NCBI GenBank assembly: GCA_037318855.1
Contig: CP134874.1
Span: 3,286,598 to 3,350,597, forward strand
Origin: Candidatus Sedimenticola sp. (ex Thyasira tokunagai)
GTDB lineage: Bacteria > Pseudomonadota > Gammaproteobacteria > Chromatiales > Chromatiaceae
Length of the DNA stretch: 64,000 nucleotides
Reading direction: 5' to 3'
Numbering within the stretch: position 1 is the first letter of the stretch; every line of letters starts with the position of its first letter. The notes below the pieces were generated by a model. It did not search any database, was not told the DNA's origin, and worked only from the letters and a program-made list of their open reading frames with translations. Of this stretch, positions 20,628 through 30,351 are shown piece by piece. The translations under genes were made by a program, and so were the position numbers.

Positions 20628-20664
20628 GTGACCACAGTTCATTATCGAGAGTGGTTGTGGTCAC
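20628..20664. repeat. Inverted repeat in a divergent intergenic region
   Basis: GTGACCACA at 20628-20636 is repeated inverted at 20656-20664 around a 19-base loop. It could be an operator for the divergent genes or an mRNA stem; there is no clear U-tract on either strand. Confidence 0.4.
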
Positions 20665-20854
20665 TTCTTGATGAAAGAAGCACTGCAGGCAACATCGATA
20701 ACAGACGATATCAGGGGTATATATCTTTAGTTGCATAACTAATTGATCGATCTCATGGTTTATTTCCCACCCACTTTGTCAAATGGTGCTTAAATTAGAT
20801 TATATGGATCATCGGCGAGCGGACGTACCCTCCCTAACCACAGGAAGTCTTTTC

Positions 20855-21940
20855 ATGCGTATAGTGGATAAAATAATTTGGCTGCCACTTCTTTTCGGAG
20901 GTTTGCTCTGGTCAGGGTCGCTACTTGGTGAAACAGAGGGCTTTTGGAATGATCCTGTATTTCAGAAGCAAGTAGATATATTCGGTGAGAGGGAATCTGA
21001 TTCCGGGGATACTTCCAACGATCCCCGGGAGCAGGGCAATGATTCTACCGATCCGTGGGAGCAGAACAATAGTGCCACCCAAAACCAAAGAAGCGCTACC
21101 CCGACGCCTAGGCGGAGAGTGAACCCGGCTGCAGCCTACGCCTCCTACACCGGAGCCAAAACAACCATAGCGATTCTGGGATTTGAAAATAAGACAAAAG
21201 GGATTTATGGCAGTAATGAGCTCGGTGAAGGACTCTCAGAGATGCTGAGCTCTGAATTACTCAGAACCAATCGTTTTATTCTTATCGAACGTGAAGCTCT
21301 GGGTGCTATCCTCAAGGAGCAGGAACTGGGACAGACCGGATTGATGCGTAGGGGAAGTTCACCAAAAGTTGGTGGACTGGCAGGCGCCAAATTACTCATC
21401 AAAGGAGTGGTATCCGAGTTCCAGTACAAGGCGGGGGGTAAAAACATGGGATTGGCCTTCAAAGGCCTGGATTTCGGATCAAAGAGCTCGACCGCTCACG
21501 TGGGTATAGATATCAGGGTGATTGATGCATCCAGTGGCCAAGTTATCGCTTCAGAGCGTGCGTCTGCCGAAGCGGAGTCCAGCGGTTTTAATGCTGGCTT
21601 CTCCAAGGCGGGAGCACCATGGAAAATCAGTGGCGGCAACTTTGAAAGAACCCCTCTGGGTGTGGCGACTCGCGATGCCATCAGGCAGGCTGTCCATTTT
21701 ATTATCGAGCAGAGCAAAGGCATTGAGTGGACTGCAAGCGTAGTCAAAGCATCCGGCGAGCAGGTTTATATCAATCGGGGATCGACATCAAATATCAGAA
21801 CCGGTGACCGGTTCGTAATCTACTCCAAGGGTGAGAGTCTGATCGATCCTGAAACCGGACTGAATCTGGGTTCTGACGAAGAGTTTTCCGGTAGCCTGAT
21901 AATCACAGTGGTCAAACAGAAATACTCCATCGGAAGGTAA
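20855..21940 (+). CDS. CsgG/HfaB-like lipoprotein-export family protein, C-terminus cut by an IS
   Basis: ATG 20855 (AGGAAG 10 bases upstream) gives a 361-aa chain with a hydrophobic N-terminal export signal (IIWLPLLFGGLLWSGSLLG), a 70-residue acidic/Asn-rich linker and a CsgG-type domain (TTIAILGFENKTKGIYGSNE, LSSELLRTNRFILIERE, LLIKGVVSEFQY). The end resembles the FlgT/CsgG C-terminal beta segment (DRFVIYSKGESLIDPETG). CsgG relatives form outer-membrane pores or envelope assemblies. No lipobox Cys is seen, so this is not a canonical CsgG. The final stop TAA is contributed by the inserted IS; the lost 19 codons lie at 23134-23199. Confidence 0.8.
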   Translation: MRIVDKIIWLPLLFGGLLWSGSLLGETEGFWNDPVFQKQVDIFGERESDSGDTSNDPREQGNDSTDPWEQNNSATQNQRSATPTPRRRVNPAAAYASYTGAKTTIAILGFENKTKGIYGSNELGEGLSEMLSSELLRTNRFILIEREALGAILKEQELGQTGLMRRGSSPKVGGLAGAKLLIKGVVSEFQYKAGGKNMGLAFKGLDFGSKSSTAHVGIDIRVIDASSGQVIASERASAEAESSGFNAGFSKAGAPWKISGGNFERTPLGVATRDAIRQAVHFIIEQSKGIEWTASVVKASGEQVYINRGSTSNIRTGDRFVIYSKGESLIDPETGLNLGSDEEFSGSLIITVVKQKYSIGR

Positions 21941-21974
21941 TCCCCCCATTTATAGTGGCGCTCAAAAGTAGCAG

Positions 21975-22802
21975 TTATGCGGCCTGAGCCAACTTCTGTG
22001 CTGGTGTTATTCCTCCCAGCGCCATATGGGGTCTTTCATTATTGTAACGCCATAGCCATTGGGTCGCAGTATCTTGTGCATGGACGATGGATTCGAATAG
22101 ATGTTGATCCAGCCATTCGTGCCTCACGGTACGATTGAATCGCTCCACATAAGCGTTTTGCTGAGGATTGCCTGGTTGAATGTAATGGAGGACAATTTTT
22201 CTTTTGGCGGCCCATTCCACAAGCTGATGGCTGATGTATTCAGGGCCATTGTCACAACGTATTGCCCTGGGTTCCCCACGCCACTCAATGATTCGTTCCA
22301 GTGAGCGTATCACTCGAAGTGCGGGTAACGATAAGTCCACCTCAATGCCCAGCCCTTCACGGTTGTAGTCATCGATTACATTGAAAGTGCGGAAGCTGCG
22401 ACCATCATTCAGCCGGTCATGCATGAAGTCCATCGACCACATGTCATTGATCTGCCGGGGTACTGACAGTTCATCCGGCCTGTCCCGCTTGAGGCGGCGT
22501 TTTGGTTTGATTCGCAGGTTCAGCTCAAGCTCCCGGTATATCCGGTATACGCGCTTGTGATTGTAGCCGTAGCCTTTCACATTGCGTAGATACAGGAAAC
22601 AGAGGCCGAAACCCCATGTGCGGTTAGTCGTTGTCATACGCAGCAGCCAATCTGCTATGTACGCATTATCACCGGACAGCTTTGCCTGGTAACGGTAACA
22701 GGTCTCGCTGATGCTGAAGGCCTGGCAGACGAGGCGAATAGAGGCGTGGCGTTCTTCTACCGCACGTTTGGCCATCTCTTTTCGTCGAGATGGCTTCACC
22801 AC
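21975..22802 (-). CDS. IS407-type transposase orfB (DDE integrase)
   Basis: The 275-aa integrase part of an IS3-family transposase. The three catalytic residues are visible: Asp in [11 protein letters not shown], Asp in [15 protein letters not shown] and Glu in [18 protein letters not shown]. The N-terminal HTH_21-like segment ([20 protein letters not shown]) is complete and the C-terminus [18 protein letters not shown] is standard. It overlaps orfA by 7 bp, so expression by -1 frameshift as an OrfAB fusion is expected. This is the only transposase in the window without an obvious lesion. Confidence 0.92.
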   Translation of the reverse strand: MVKPSRRKEMAKRAVEERHASIRLVCQAFSISETCYRYQAKLSGDNAYIADWLLRMTTTNRTWGFGLCFLYLRNVKGYGYNHKRVYRIYRELELNLRIKPKRRLKRDRPDELSVPRQINDMWSMDFMHDRLNDGRSFRTFNVIDDYNREGLGIEVDLSLPALRVIRSLERIIEWRGEPRAIRCDNGPEYISHQLVEWAAKRKIVLHYIQPGNPQQNAYVERFNRTVRHEWLDQHLFESIVHAQDTATQWLWRYNNERPHMALGGITPAQKLAQAA

Positions 22803-23062
22803 TTTTTTTCAAGGGCTTCCTGAACAATCTCAGCCTTCAGTCGCTCTTCGGCATACATCTTTTTTAGGCGCCGGTTCTCTTCTTCCAGCTCTTTCATCCG
22901 CTTCATCATGGAGACGTCCATGCCACCATATTTGGAGCGCCAATTGTAGAAAGTGGCATCACTCATACCATGCTTTCGGCAGAGTTCGGCAACCGGTATA
23001 CCGCTTTCAGCCTCTTTCAGGATACTGATGATCTGTGACTCGCTGTAGCGTGATCTCTTCAT
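22796..23062 (-). CDS. IS407-type transposase orfA
   Basis: An 88-aa protein starting [20 protein letters not shown] with a helix-turn-helix ([20 protein letters not shown]) and a leucine-zipper stretch ([20 protein letters not shown]). It binds the IS ends and joins OrfB by frameshift. ATG 23062 is chosen because it gives the usual family start; the frame upstream is open only into the terminal repeat. Confidence 0.9.
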   Translation of the reverse strand: MKRSRYSESQIISILKEAESGIPVAELCRKHGMSDATFYNWRSKYGGMDVSMMKRMKELEEENRRLKKMYAEERLKAEIVQEALEKKW

Positions 23063-23133
23063 GTAGATTCTCCTTGAACCTCTATATTGGAAAATTCTAC
23101 TTATAAACGCCACTATTTCTCGGGGGGATTACC

Positions 23134-23199
23134 GGAAGGCTTGAACGCTCAACCAAAAGCTCAAACGTCAAACGTGGTGATGTGGTAAAGAGAGACTGA
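23134..23199 (+). pseudogene. Severed C-terminus of the CsgG-like gene
   Basis: Directly after the IS the reading frame of the CsgG-like gene can be resumed: KYSIGR joins LERSTKSSNVKRGDVVKRD and a TGA at 23197-23199. The 19 residues fit the expected end of the C-terminal domain. This shows that the gene was intact before the insertion and that the protein now ends 19 residues early. Confidence 0.75.
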
Positions 23200-23293
23200 C
23201 AGGATACCTATTACCTGAATCCGTGACTCCAGGGCGGATGCAGGTATTATGTATCGATTTCTCTCGTAGAGATCGCCAAGAGTGCCGGAAATT

Positions 23294-26200
23294 TTACTTC
23301 ACGAGTGGCGAGTTACTACCTCCCACATTCTTCCAATGTACACTGCCGTGAAGCAGAATATCCACGCGCCCATCCCCGTCACCGTCGCCCATAGTGCGCC
23401 CACCTGAACCCCAGCAGATATGGGGACCACCCAAACTGCAGCCAACACGTTTCCAGACTGCACCATAGGTGCTTGTCACATCACCGGTTGAGTAAGTACC
23501 AACACCGCTGCTGGTTGAACCTGGATTGGTATCACAAGCACCACTGCTCTTACTGCAACGCCATGTTGAGCAGCTATTAGTCACCCATGTGATCGCCTCC
23601 TGTTCGCTGGCAAAACCCGATGACATGGAGATGTGATTGCCTGCACTGAAGCTTTTGGTTACAACAATCTTGCCATCCCCTCTATTGCAGGCCGCACTGT
23701 ACTGGCCACCACTACCTGTGCTAGAGCCTCCACTTGTCGATGAGGTTGTGGTGGAACCTGTACCGCTACTTCCACCACTCTGCCCAGTCGTTCCGGAAGT
23801 ACCCGTGCCAGATACCTGAGGACCACTGGTTATATAGTTATCCCAGTCGTCACCCGCCTGTTGTCCAGGTGTGGTTGATGTGCCTGTCGATCCGGTAGTG
23901 CCCGCTGTGGTTGTGCCGGTGGTACCACCGGCGCTGGAGCCTTCTGTGCCGGTTCCCATCGAGGTTGTACCGGGATCAGTGTAACCGCTTCCAATCTGCT
24001 GGCCGGCTTGCCCCCCCTGAGGCCGCCCCCCCGATTGGCTCCCATCGCCGGGGACACCGGTCTGGAATTGGCTGCCGCTCTGCCCGGACTGTGCCACCTG
24101 CTGTCCCGTCGGCCCTGATCCCATACCAGGGTCCGTGGATGCATCGAAATCATCAAAATCATCTCCGCCACTGTCACCACCGGAATCGCCACCGCTACTG
24201 TCTCCGGTGTTTTGCCCGCCGCCATTACCTTGGCCTGAATTACCTCCGTTGCTTTGCCCCCCGCCACTGCTCTGGCCGGAATCACCACCCTGATTACCAC
24301 CGGACTGTTGCCCGTTACCTGTCTGCTGCCCCCCGCTTTGCCCTCCTTGTGTTCCAGAGAGACAGCTTGCAGCAGCTTGAGGAAGCCCCGCACCGGCACC
24401 AACAGAGATAAGAGCACCGGTATAGGCGGCTTCAGCTCTCGCTACAGCATCATCTGGAACACTGTAGGGGCAATCGATACTCGCCTCCGGCAGTTTGGTG
24501 CTAGCCGCCGCCTCTGTAATTATGGCGTTATTTGCAGCCACCCTGGCGCCTTGCACATCACCCGCACTGGTATCTGCAACAGAATTGGCGATCGCTTGCG
24601 CACGGGAGAGCAGACCCGTGAAGCGATTCTTCAACTGTTTTCTATCCTCGGGCACACCCTTGGCCACTCTATCGATTGAGCCGACAAGGCTATTTGCTGC
24701 AGTTTTAAATGCCGCATGATTAGTGGTTGCCGTTTTCGCTGCCTGCACCGCCAGGCTTGATGCCGTCTCAGCATTCGTAGCGTCTGTTTTCATCTCTGCG
24801 AGTAGAGATCTTGCTGCGGCGATTTTCTGATTGGCAGCTTGGATCTTGACCAGTCCTGCTTGCACACGGTCGGCTGCCACTGATGCTTTGGCAGTCTGTA
24901 AACCGACTCCCGCCGCCAGTTTTTCCGACAAACTATAGAGTTCACTTATCTTATTGGCAGTTGTGGCATCCTTACAGTTTGCCGCCATGGCTTGAGCACC
25001 TGCAATACCTCTCTGAACCTGTGCTTCGTAGCGTTCAGCATTGTCTGCAGCTGTGTTTGCAATCTGAACAGAAGCCATTACTTCGGCGCAGACACTTTTC
25101 ATCGCCCCATAGAGCCCTGCAGCAGCATTAACCTGTGCCGTAGAAGCAGCCACTTTGGCAGCGAAACTTTTGGCTCTCTCGGCCTCGGCCCTTACCTTAT
25201 CCATATCACCTTTGACACTGTTTGCCTTGGCTTGAAGCACTGCCAGACGTGCCTCTTGTTGGTTATAGGCTTGCTGCATTTGCTGAACATTCTGGGGGAC
25301 TTTCTGGGTCTTGACCGTGCCTTCTACGGGAGCAAGAGGGTGTTTAACCATTTCGCCGGCCATCTTGTCCGCAAACTTATCAAGAGCGGCATCCACCGCC
25401 AGTCCCGATCTCACACCAAGGTTTCCAAGTTGATCTTTCAGGGTTTTATTACCCTTGATAGCACCCAGAATGGCATTTTTTATCTGCGCCTTAGTGGCAT
25501 TTTTAGGGATATCAATAAGACCCTGGGCCAATGCCTCTGTATTCTTTGCAACCCAGCCGGCTGCATCCTGTAGTGCTTGGCGTGTATCCGGATTGGAGGC
25601 AATCTCCGCAGCCTCATAGATGCGCTGAGTGGCTGGACTGTACTTCCCGCCGACGGATTTAACGAATCCTTGCAGTTGATTCAGCCGTCGCAACTGATCT
25701 GCCTGTGATGTTTCAAGTCTCTCAGGATCGTCTTCAATACCCTCTCGGTAGGAGGTAAATCCTCCCGCTGCATCAAGGCCCTTCTCCACGGTCCCCTGAG
25801 CGCTTTTGCGCCATTTATCTATATACTTTTCTTTGAATTTACCCTGTTTGATGGCAACCAGTGGCTCAAAAACGGCATGGGCGGCACTGTATGCCTTTCC
25901 TCCTGCCCAGCTCGCACCGCGCCAGACTGCGTAGGTACCTTCACCAATCTGGCGACCGGCCCAATCCAAGGGAGTTTCAGCACTGGTACCGTAGGGATCA
26001 ACATAGTCCAAGGGTGCATTCAGCGCGTAAAGGTAGGGATTAAAAGAGAGCGGTTTCTCAAGTTCACCATCCTCCGGGTCAACGGAGATAAAACGCTTCA
26101 GTGATGGAGCGTAGTAACGGGCCCGCATATAGTAAAATCCGGTCTCTACATCGTAATCACGACCGCGGTAGCCAAGACCCACCCGCGCGAGCCACTCGGG

Positions 26201-28894
26201 GTTGCCCTCCAGCAGTTCACCCCAGGGGTCAAAGCGAAAGGTTGCGATCAACCTGCCCGACATATCGATGAGCCAACGGATATCGCCCAGGCCATCCTGA
26301 ACCGGAAAGTAGGTATCACCCTCAATATTGATGGCCAATACCTCATCCACACGCTGTCCATAGAAAAATTGACGAGAGATATGGCCATGTTCGTCGGTCT
26401 GGAACAGCACATGATCATCAAGCCAGAAGTAGTTGATTTTATTGCCATTTATACCCTTGCCGATGCGTCGCCCGAGGGCATCATACATATAGCTGACATC
26501 ACCGAAAGGACTGCCTTTGACAGCAACCAGCCGGTTCATCGCATCCCACTGATATTTAATTCTGTTGTCACCACTGCGGCGCTCAAGATTGCCGTCAGCA
26601 TCATAGACAAATGACTCATTCCGGCCTTTGGTCAGACGATTGAGAGAGTCATACTCAAATTGTGCATTTGCAGCACTCAGTAAATTACCCTGCAAATCAT
26701 AGCGATAGATTTCGGGATTGTTGGAGGCTGGGTTGAATTGACTAAGCCGGCCACGGTCATCTCGTTGGATCTGCCACCTATTTTTCTCTGCCAGAACCCG
26801 CCCATACACATCGAATTTGTAGTGGATTTGATCAAGCACGGTGCCATCTGCACTTTTAAGGGTAATACCATCCGTGCGGCCTGATCTGTCTCGTGCATAC
26901 TCAATACGTACACCATTGGGCAGTTTGGTGAGTGTGCGCTTGCCGTTGCGATTTTCGAACTGGATATTCTCGCCGCCGGGCAGCAGAATCGATTTAAGCA
27001 GGCCACTGGGCTCATGTTGGTACTGCGTGGTAGTACCAGCGTAACCGATACTGCTGATGCGATCATCGTCAGCGAACCGAATCGTTACCGGTGATGAAAA
27101 ACGTTTGTCGTTGATGAAAACAGGGTTACCGTACTGATCCCGTTCTGTAGTCTGCTCTGCCGTTGGTGAGGTGGTCCGTCTGGTTTTTCCACCTGGGCCG
27201 TAGGCCAGATCAGCATATATGCCATCATCAGCTACAACATGGATGAGACGGTCCGCCTGATCGTATTCGTAGGCTATCTTTTGTCCACGACCATTGCGTA
27301 CTTCGGAGATACGCCCGAGCTTATCGTAGCTGAAAGTCTTCCTGGTAGCCCCCAGGTCCTTCAGCTCCAATAAACCTTTTCGGTTGTACCAGAACTGTGA
27401 TGCCGTGCTATTTCCGAGCTGATACCCCGCCAGCTTTCCACTCTGATCATATTGAAACTTCACTAATCCATCACTACCCTCTTGAATCTCTAAGAGCCGG
27501 CTTTTATCGTCCCACTTGTAGCGCCGTTCAACCCCCTCATGTTCAACACTTTTCAACTCGCCTGCTGGATGGTAGTTGTATTGGGTAAAGGTTGTTCCAT
27601 TGACGTTGACCGATTCCAGACGATTATCGGGGCGATGTTTGAGATCCGTAGTAACAACGCCTTTTGTTATACGCTCCAGCCTACCCTGTTTGTCATACTG
27701 GTTTGTAAGTGGTTGTTTATCGGAACCTATCGATTCGCCCAAGTGCCCCTCGGTCGAGTAGCTATAACTTTCAGTGCCTCCAGCCGGATTCTGTCTTGCG
27801 GATAAGCGCCCTTGCCCATCGTAGCTTTTTCGACTTTCACGGTTGCCGTCTTTGCTGGAGACAACCCTTCCTTCCTCATCATATTTAATAACTGTAATCA
27901 GGCCGGTAGGTCCAGCGATCTGCTCAGGCCCCTGCTTGCCGTTGGTGATCTTTGTAATGGCGCCATCAGCTTCGATGATCTCCGTCAGCCTGAGTCTGTG
28001 GTCATACTTGTAGCGCTCACTTCTACCACTGGAATCACTGATCTCGGTCAACTGCCCATTGCTGTCCATACGTGAGGTAACGGAAGGACCGCCTTCGATT
28101 TCGCCTGTCACCCAACGATGATTAGGATCGAAGCGAAAGATGCGGGTAGGTTCGATACCACGGCGCATAACAACTTGGTGCGCGCTCTCTGAGACGCTAT
28201 AGATGAAAGTAAAACGATCCACCCCGGACGAATTAATCACACGTCCGCGCTCGTCCAGCCTGATACTTGTCCAGTTACCATCTCGCCCCTGGAGACGCTC
28301 TATCCTCAGGTTATCGCCGTACTCAAAGCGCCAGGCACCCTGATAGGTTGTGACTTCAGCCAAGCTGTTTTTTGCATTGCGTTTGACTTCAAATACGCGC
28401 TGGTCACTGCCTACGATCCTTGAGAGCAGCCCTTCATCGTTATATTCGTAACGCCATCCCTGTCCTGCCTGGTTGATAATGGATGCCGGCTGACCATCGC
28501 CGGTATAGCTGTATTCGATCCTGTTACCGGCATTATCGTACCTGGAGACTACCCTGTCTTTGGCATCCAACTCGACCCGCCAACCGGCAACCAGGCCATC
28601 CACAGGATTGGCGGCGAGACGCCACCCCGGCGCCAGAGTGGTTTTGCCTACACTGCCATCCCGGTATTCAAGGTGCAGGGTCATATCGAAGGGAGATGGA
28701 CCGAATCGAAGCAGTTCAAAGCGGGCCACAAACACGCCGTCGGGCATCTCAACAGAGGCTTCCGGCATGATTGAGATATTGCCTCCAGAGAGGCCATACC
28801 TATCAACTAAATCTGTTAGCGGCGAGCCCCATGTGGGAGAGGAGATCAACAGAAAAAAGAGTGCTTTGGTGAGCATCAGGCGAACGCATGTCAT
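23294..28894 (-). CDS. Secreted RHS/YD-repeat protein, 1866 aa
   Basis: Residues 1-23 are a signal peptide (MLTKALFFLLISSPTWGS). Residues about 90-860 are YD/RHS repeats, followed by an RHS core ending in RYYAPSLKRFISVDPEDG near residue 935. Next come a helical Ala/Lys-rich coiled-coil region (about 1010-1490) and a Gly/Ser/Gln/Thr-rich tract (about 1515-1730). The last 135 residues contain six or more Cys and an aspartate-rich loop GDGDGDGRVDILL like FG-GAP calcium sites. RHS shells usually encase toxins; here no nuclease-like tip is evident and the low-complexity tract is unusual. A surface or adhesive role is as likely as a toxin role. It follows two small exported proteins, 35 bp downstream. 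Confidence 0.9.
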   Translation of the reverse strand: MTCVRLMLTKALFFLLISSPTWGSPLTDLVDRYGLSGGNISIMPEASVEMPDGVFVARFELLRFGPSPFDMTLHLEYRDGSVGKTTLAPGWRLAANPVDGLVAGWRVELDAKDRVVSRYDNAGNRIEYSYTGDGQPASIINQAGQGWRYEYNDEGLLSRIVGSDQRVFEVKRNAKNSLAEVTTYQGAWRFEYGDNLRIERLQGRDGNWTSIRLDERGRVINSSGVDRFTFIYSVSESAHQVVMRRGIEPTRIFRFDPNHRWVTGEIEGGPSVTSRMDSNGQLTEISDSSGRSERYKYDHRLRLTEIIEADGAITKITNGKQGPEQIAGPTGLITVIKYDEEGRVVSSKDGNRESRKSYDGQGRLSARQNPAGGTESYSYSTEGHLGESIGSDKQPLTNQYDKQGRLERITKGVVTTDLKHRPDNRLESVNVNGTTFTQYNYHPAGELKSVEHEGVERRYKWDDKSRLLEIQEGSDGLVKFQYDQSGKLAGYQLGNSTASQFWYNRKGLLELKDLGATRKTFSYDKLGRISEVRNGRGQKIAYEYDQADRLIHVVADDGIYADLAYGPGGKTRRTTSPTAEQTTERDQYGNPVFINDKRFSSPVTIRFADDDRISSIGYAGTTTQYQHEPSGLLKSILLPGGENIQFENRNGKRTLTKLPNGVRIEYARDRSGRTDGITLKSADGTVLDQIHYKFDVYGRVLAEKNRWQIQRDDRGRLSQFNPASNNPEIYRYDLQGNLLSAANAQFEYDSLNRLTKGRNESFVYDADGNLERRSGDNRIKYQWDAMNRLVAVKGSPFGDVSYMYDALGRRIGKGINGNKINYFWLDDHVLFQTDEHGHISRQFFYGQRVDEVLAINIEGDTYFPVQDGLGDIRWLIDMSGRLIATFRFDPWGELLEGNPEWLARVGLGYRGRDYDVETGFYYMRARYYAPSLKRFISVDPEDGELEKPLSFNPYLYALNAPLDYVDPYGTSAETPLDWAGRQIGEGTYAVWRGASWAGGKAYSAAHAVFEPLVAIKQGKFKEKYIDKWRKSAQGTVEKGLDAAGGFTSYREGIEDDPERLETSQADQLRRLNQLQGFVKSVGGKYSPATQRIYEAAEIASNPDTRQALQDAAGWVAKNTEALAQGLIDIPKNATKAQIKNAILGAIKGNKTLKDQLGNLGVRSGLAVDAALDKFADKMAGEMVKHPLAPVEGTVKTQKVPQNVQQMQQAYNQQEARLAVLQAKANSVKGDMDKVRAEAERAKSFAAKVAASTAQVNAAAGLYGAMKSVCAEVMASVQIANTAADNAERYEAQVQRGIAGAQAMAANCKDATTANKISELYSLSEKLAAGVGLQTAKASVAADRVQAGLVKIQAANQKIAAARSLLAEMKTDATNAETASSLAVQAAKTATTNHAAFKTAANSLVGSIDRVAKGVPEDRKQLKNRFTGLLSRAQAIANSVADTSAGDVQGARVAANNAIITEAAASTKLPEASIDCPYSVPDDAVARAEAAYTGALISVGAGAGLPQAAASCLSGTQGGQSGGQQTGNGQQSGGNQGGDSGQSSGGGQSNGGNSGQGNGGGQNTGDSSGGDSGGDSGGDDFDDFDASTDPGMGSGPTGQQVAQSGQSGSQFQTGVPGDGSQSGGRPQGGQAGQQIGSGYTDPGTTSMGTGTEGSSAGGTTGTTTAGTTGSTGTSTTPGQQAGDDWDNYITSGPQVSGTGTSGTTGQSGGSSGTGSTTTSSTSGGSSTGSGGQYSAACNRGDGKIVVTKSFSAGNHISMSSGFASEQEAITWVTNSCSTWRCSKSSGACDTNPGSTSSGVGTYSTGDVTSTYGAVWKRVGCSLGGPHICWGSGGRTMGDGDGDGRVDILLHGSVHWKNVGGSNSPLVK

Positions 28895-28929
28895 CTCTTA
28901 CTTCCCCGGTTTGGTTGCGGCTTATTGTC

Positions 28930-29781
28930 CTATTTCGATTGAACTACCGCCCTGATATCCATGCGATTAGAAGTCACATGGGTGGGTTCCAGACGGAACC
29001 CCTTAAACTTCGCTTTAGAGAGCTTTCTTGCCAACATGCTCATGGAGTCTGTGTAATCCACCGTCACTTCTGCGATACCATGACTGAAGCTGACCAACTC
29101 GACCTGATTCATTCCCTGAATCTTTTTCTCCAGATAATTCATCACATAGTCGATGTGACGGTATGAGACCAACCCACTGAAATGCAGTAGCTTTTCGTCG
29201 CCAATGGCATCTGAAGATGTGCCCGAATCCATGGGGATATTGTTGCTTAGCCTGTCGGCCAGATGGGTAATAGCCTCCTCTATAGCCATAACTCCTCCCT
29301 GAACCTCGTCGATATGTGCCTGCATACCGCTTTCGGATGCTGAAGCGATAACCCGTGCGTCGCTATTGCGCACCACCCGGGCAGTGACCGTAGCGTGAAT
29401 GGACTGCATCTGGGTACCGTAGAGCTTGGCCCCGGCCGGTTTACTGATGGCTGTGCCGACCACGGTGTAGTCAGCGCCATACTGCAGTCCGACAGCGGCA
29501 GCGGCTTTATCATCGCCCTCCAGCATACGCATACCTTTTGCCTGGGTGATATTGCGTTTGGATGTGTCGGCGTCGACCACCCGGAACCCTGCACTCTCAA
29601 AATGGCGCATCAGGGTGATTTCTGATTGATTGGGCTGTTCAAAGCCTGTTGTTCCGAACACCCCCATCACCTTCTCCTGCATCACCACCATCAGTTTTGG
29701 AGTAGCCGCCAAGACCTGCCCGGCGGACAAAATCAGGGGGATTGAGAGGAGAATGGACAGACAGCGGAAAAAAGTTCTCAT
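28930..29781 (-). CDS. Exported protein with CsgG/FlgT-like domain, unknown function
   Basis: A 283-aa protein with a clear signal peptide (FFRCLSILLSIPLILSAGQV, cleavage near LAATPK). The middle region (LMRHFESAGFRVVDADTSKR, ADYTVVGTAISKPAG, TARVVRNSDARVIASAS) has the alternating pattern of the TolB-N/CsgG-like fold seen in envelope assembly proteins such as FlgT. No catalytic motif is visible. ATG 29781 overlaps the upstream stop as ATGA, indicating translational coupling; a second ATG 12 bases earlier is less likely. It lies in one unit with the RHS gene, and a CsgG-like gene lies on the other side of that gene. Confidence 0.75.
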   Translation of the reverse strand: MRTFFRCLSILLSIPLILSAGQVLAATPKLMVVMQEKVMGVFGTTGFEQPNQSEITLMRHFESAGFRVVDADTSKRNITQAKGMRMLEGDDKAAAAVGLQYGADYTVVGTAISKPAGAKLYGTQMQSIHATVTARVVRNSDARVIASASESGMQAHIDEVQGGVMAIEEAITHLADRLSNNIPMDSGTSSDAIGDEKLLHFSGLVSYRHIDYVMNYLEKKIQGMNQVELVSFSHGIAEVTVDYTDSMSMLARKLSKAKFKGFRLEPTHVTSNRMDIRAVVQSK

Positions 29782-30164
29782 TGGAGTTCCCATCCTGTTG
29801 TTTCATCATAATGCCACCTCTGCCACCGCCAAACGGGGCTGGGTGAGTAACGCGGGATGATTACCGGGGGAATGCAGTAGGGTGCATAGGGGTAGCGTAC
29901 ACAGTAGGCAGGATCGGGGACACGAGTGTACTCCGGTGGTATGGCCATAGGTGGCGTGGTGTAGCGTGGTATACGATTCGGCATCTGGGCTTGAAATTGA
30001 TCGCCATAGCGAAGCGCACGCTGAATATGCCCGGGTGAGGGTGTGGGAACCGCCTGAGCCAGCAGTGGATCTTTAGCACTGACAGGCATTGTGAACACAC
30101 TCATCATGCAGACAGCACTTGCAGTCGACACTAAAGCCTGGATATTAAAAAAGGCCATATACAT
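29778..30164 (-). CDS. Small exported proline- and tyrosine-rich protein
   Basis: A 128-aa protein with an N-terminal hydrophobic segment and a probable cleavage after MPVSA. The rest is rich in Pro, Tyr and Arg (RIPRYTTPPMAIPPEYTRVP) and has two cysteines in YCVRYPYAPYCIPP. No family was recognised. It opens the three-gene unit that ends with the RHS protein and is coupled to the next gene by a 4-bp overlap. The composition suggests an extended periplasmic or surface linker. Confidence 0.7.
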   Translation of the reverse strand: MYMAFFNIQALVSTASAVCMMSVFTMPVSAKDPLLAQAVPTPSPGHIQRALRYGDQFQAQMPNRIPRYTTPPMAIPPEYTRVPDPAYCVRYPYAPYCIPPVIIPRYSPSPVWRWQRWHYDETTGWELQ

Positions 30165-30351
30165 CCCCCTGATCTGAGAAGCGTTCTCCTAACTAATTAT
30201 TGCACATGCTTCTTCTAAAGATAGGGCGAAGAGTGCGATTATCTATGCTTTACTTCGCCGCAGTGGGAAAGGTGCTATAAACGAAGAGGAGGTATACCCG
30301 TTGGTATGAGGCTGATAAGAGAGGGGCAACAGTAACTAATACTGTAAGTTA

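Larger units (their letters stand above)
21936..23133 (-). mobile_element. IS3-family element, IS407-like, apparently intact
   Basis: The ends read GGTAATCCCCCC at 21936 and the inverse at 23133, with further similarity (ATAGTGGCG) inside both. GGAA flanks the element at 21932-21935 and 23134-23137, consistent with the 4-bp duplication of the IS407 group; the exact border is ambiguous by a base or two. orfA and orfB are both open. It inserted in the last codons of the CsgG-like gene. Confidence 0.85.

Noticed and set aside
23700..24350. Tandem-like repeats that might be a CRISPR array
   Set aside because: They encode Gly/Ser/Gln-rich protein sequence in frame and show no regular repeat-spacer pattern.
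23830..24417. A 195-codon frame overlapping the low-complexity part of the RHS gene
   Set aside because: It is a frame-shifted read of Gly/Ser-rich repeats. The RHS frame is continuous through it.
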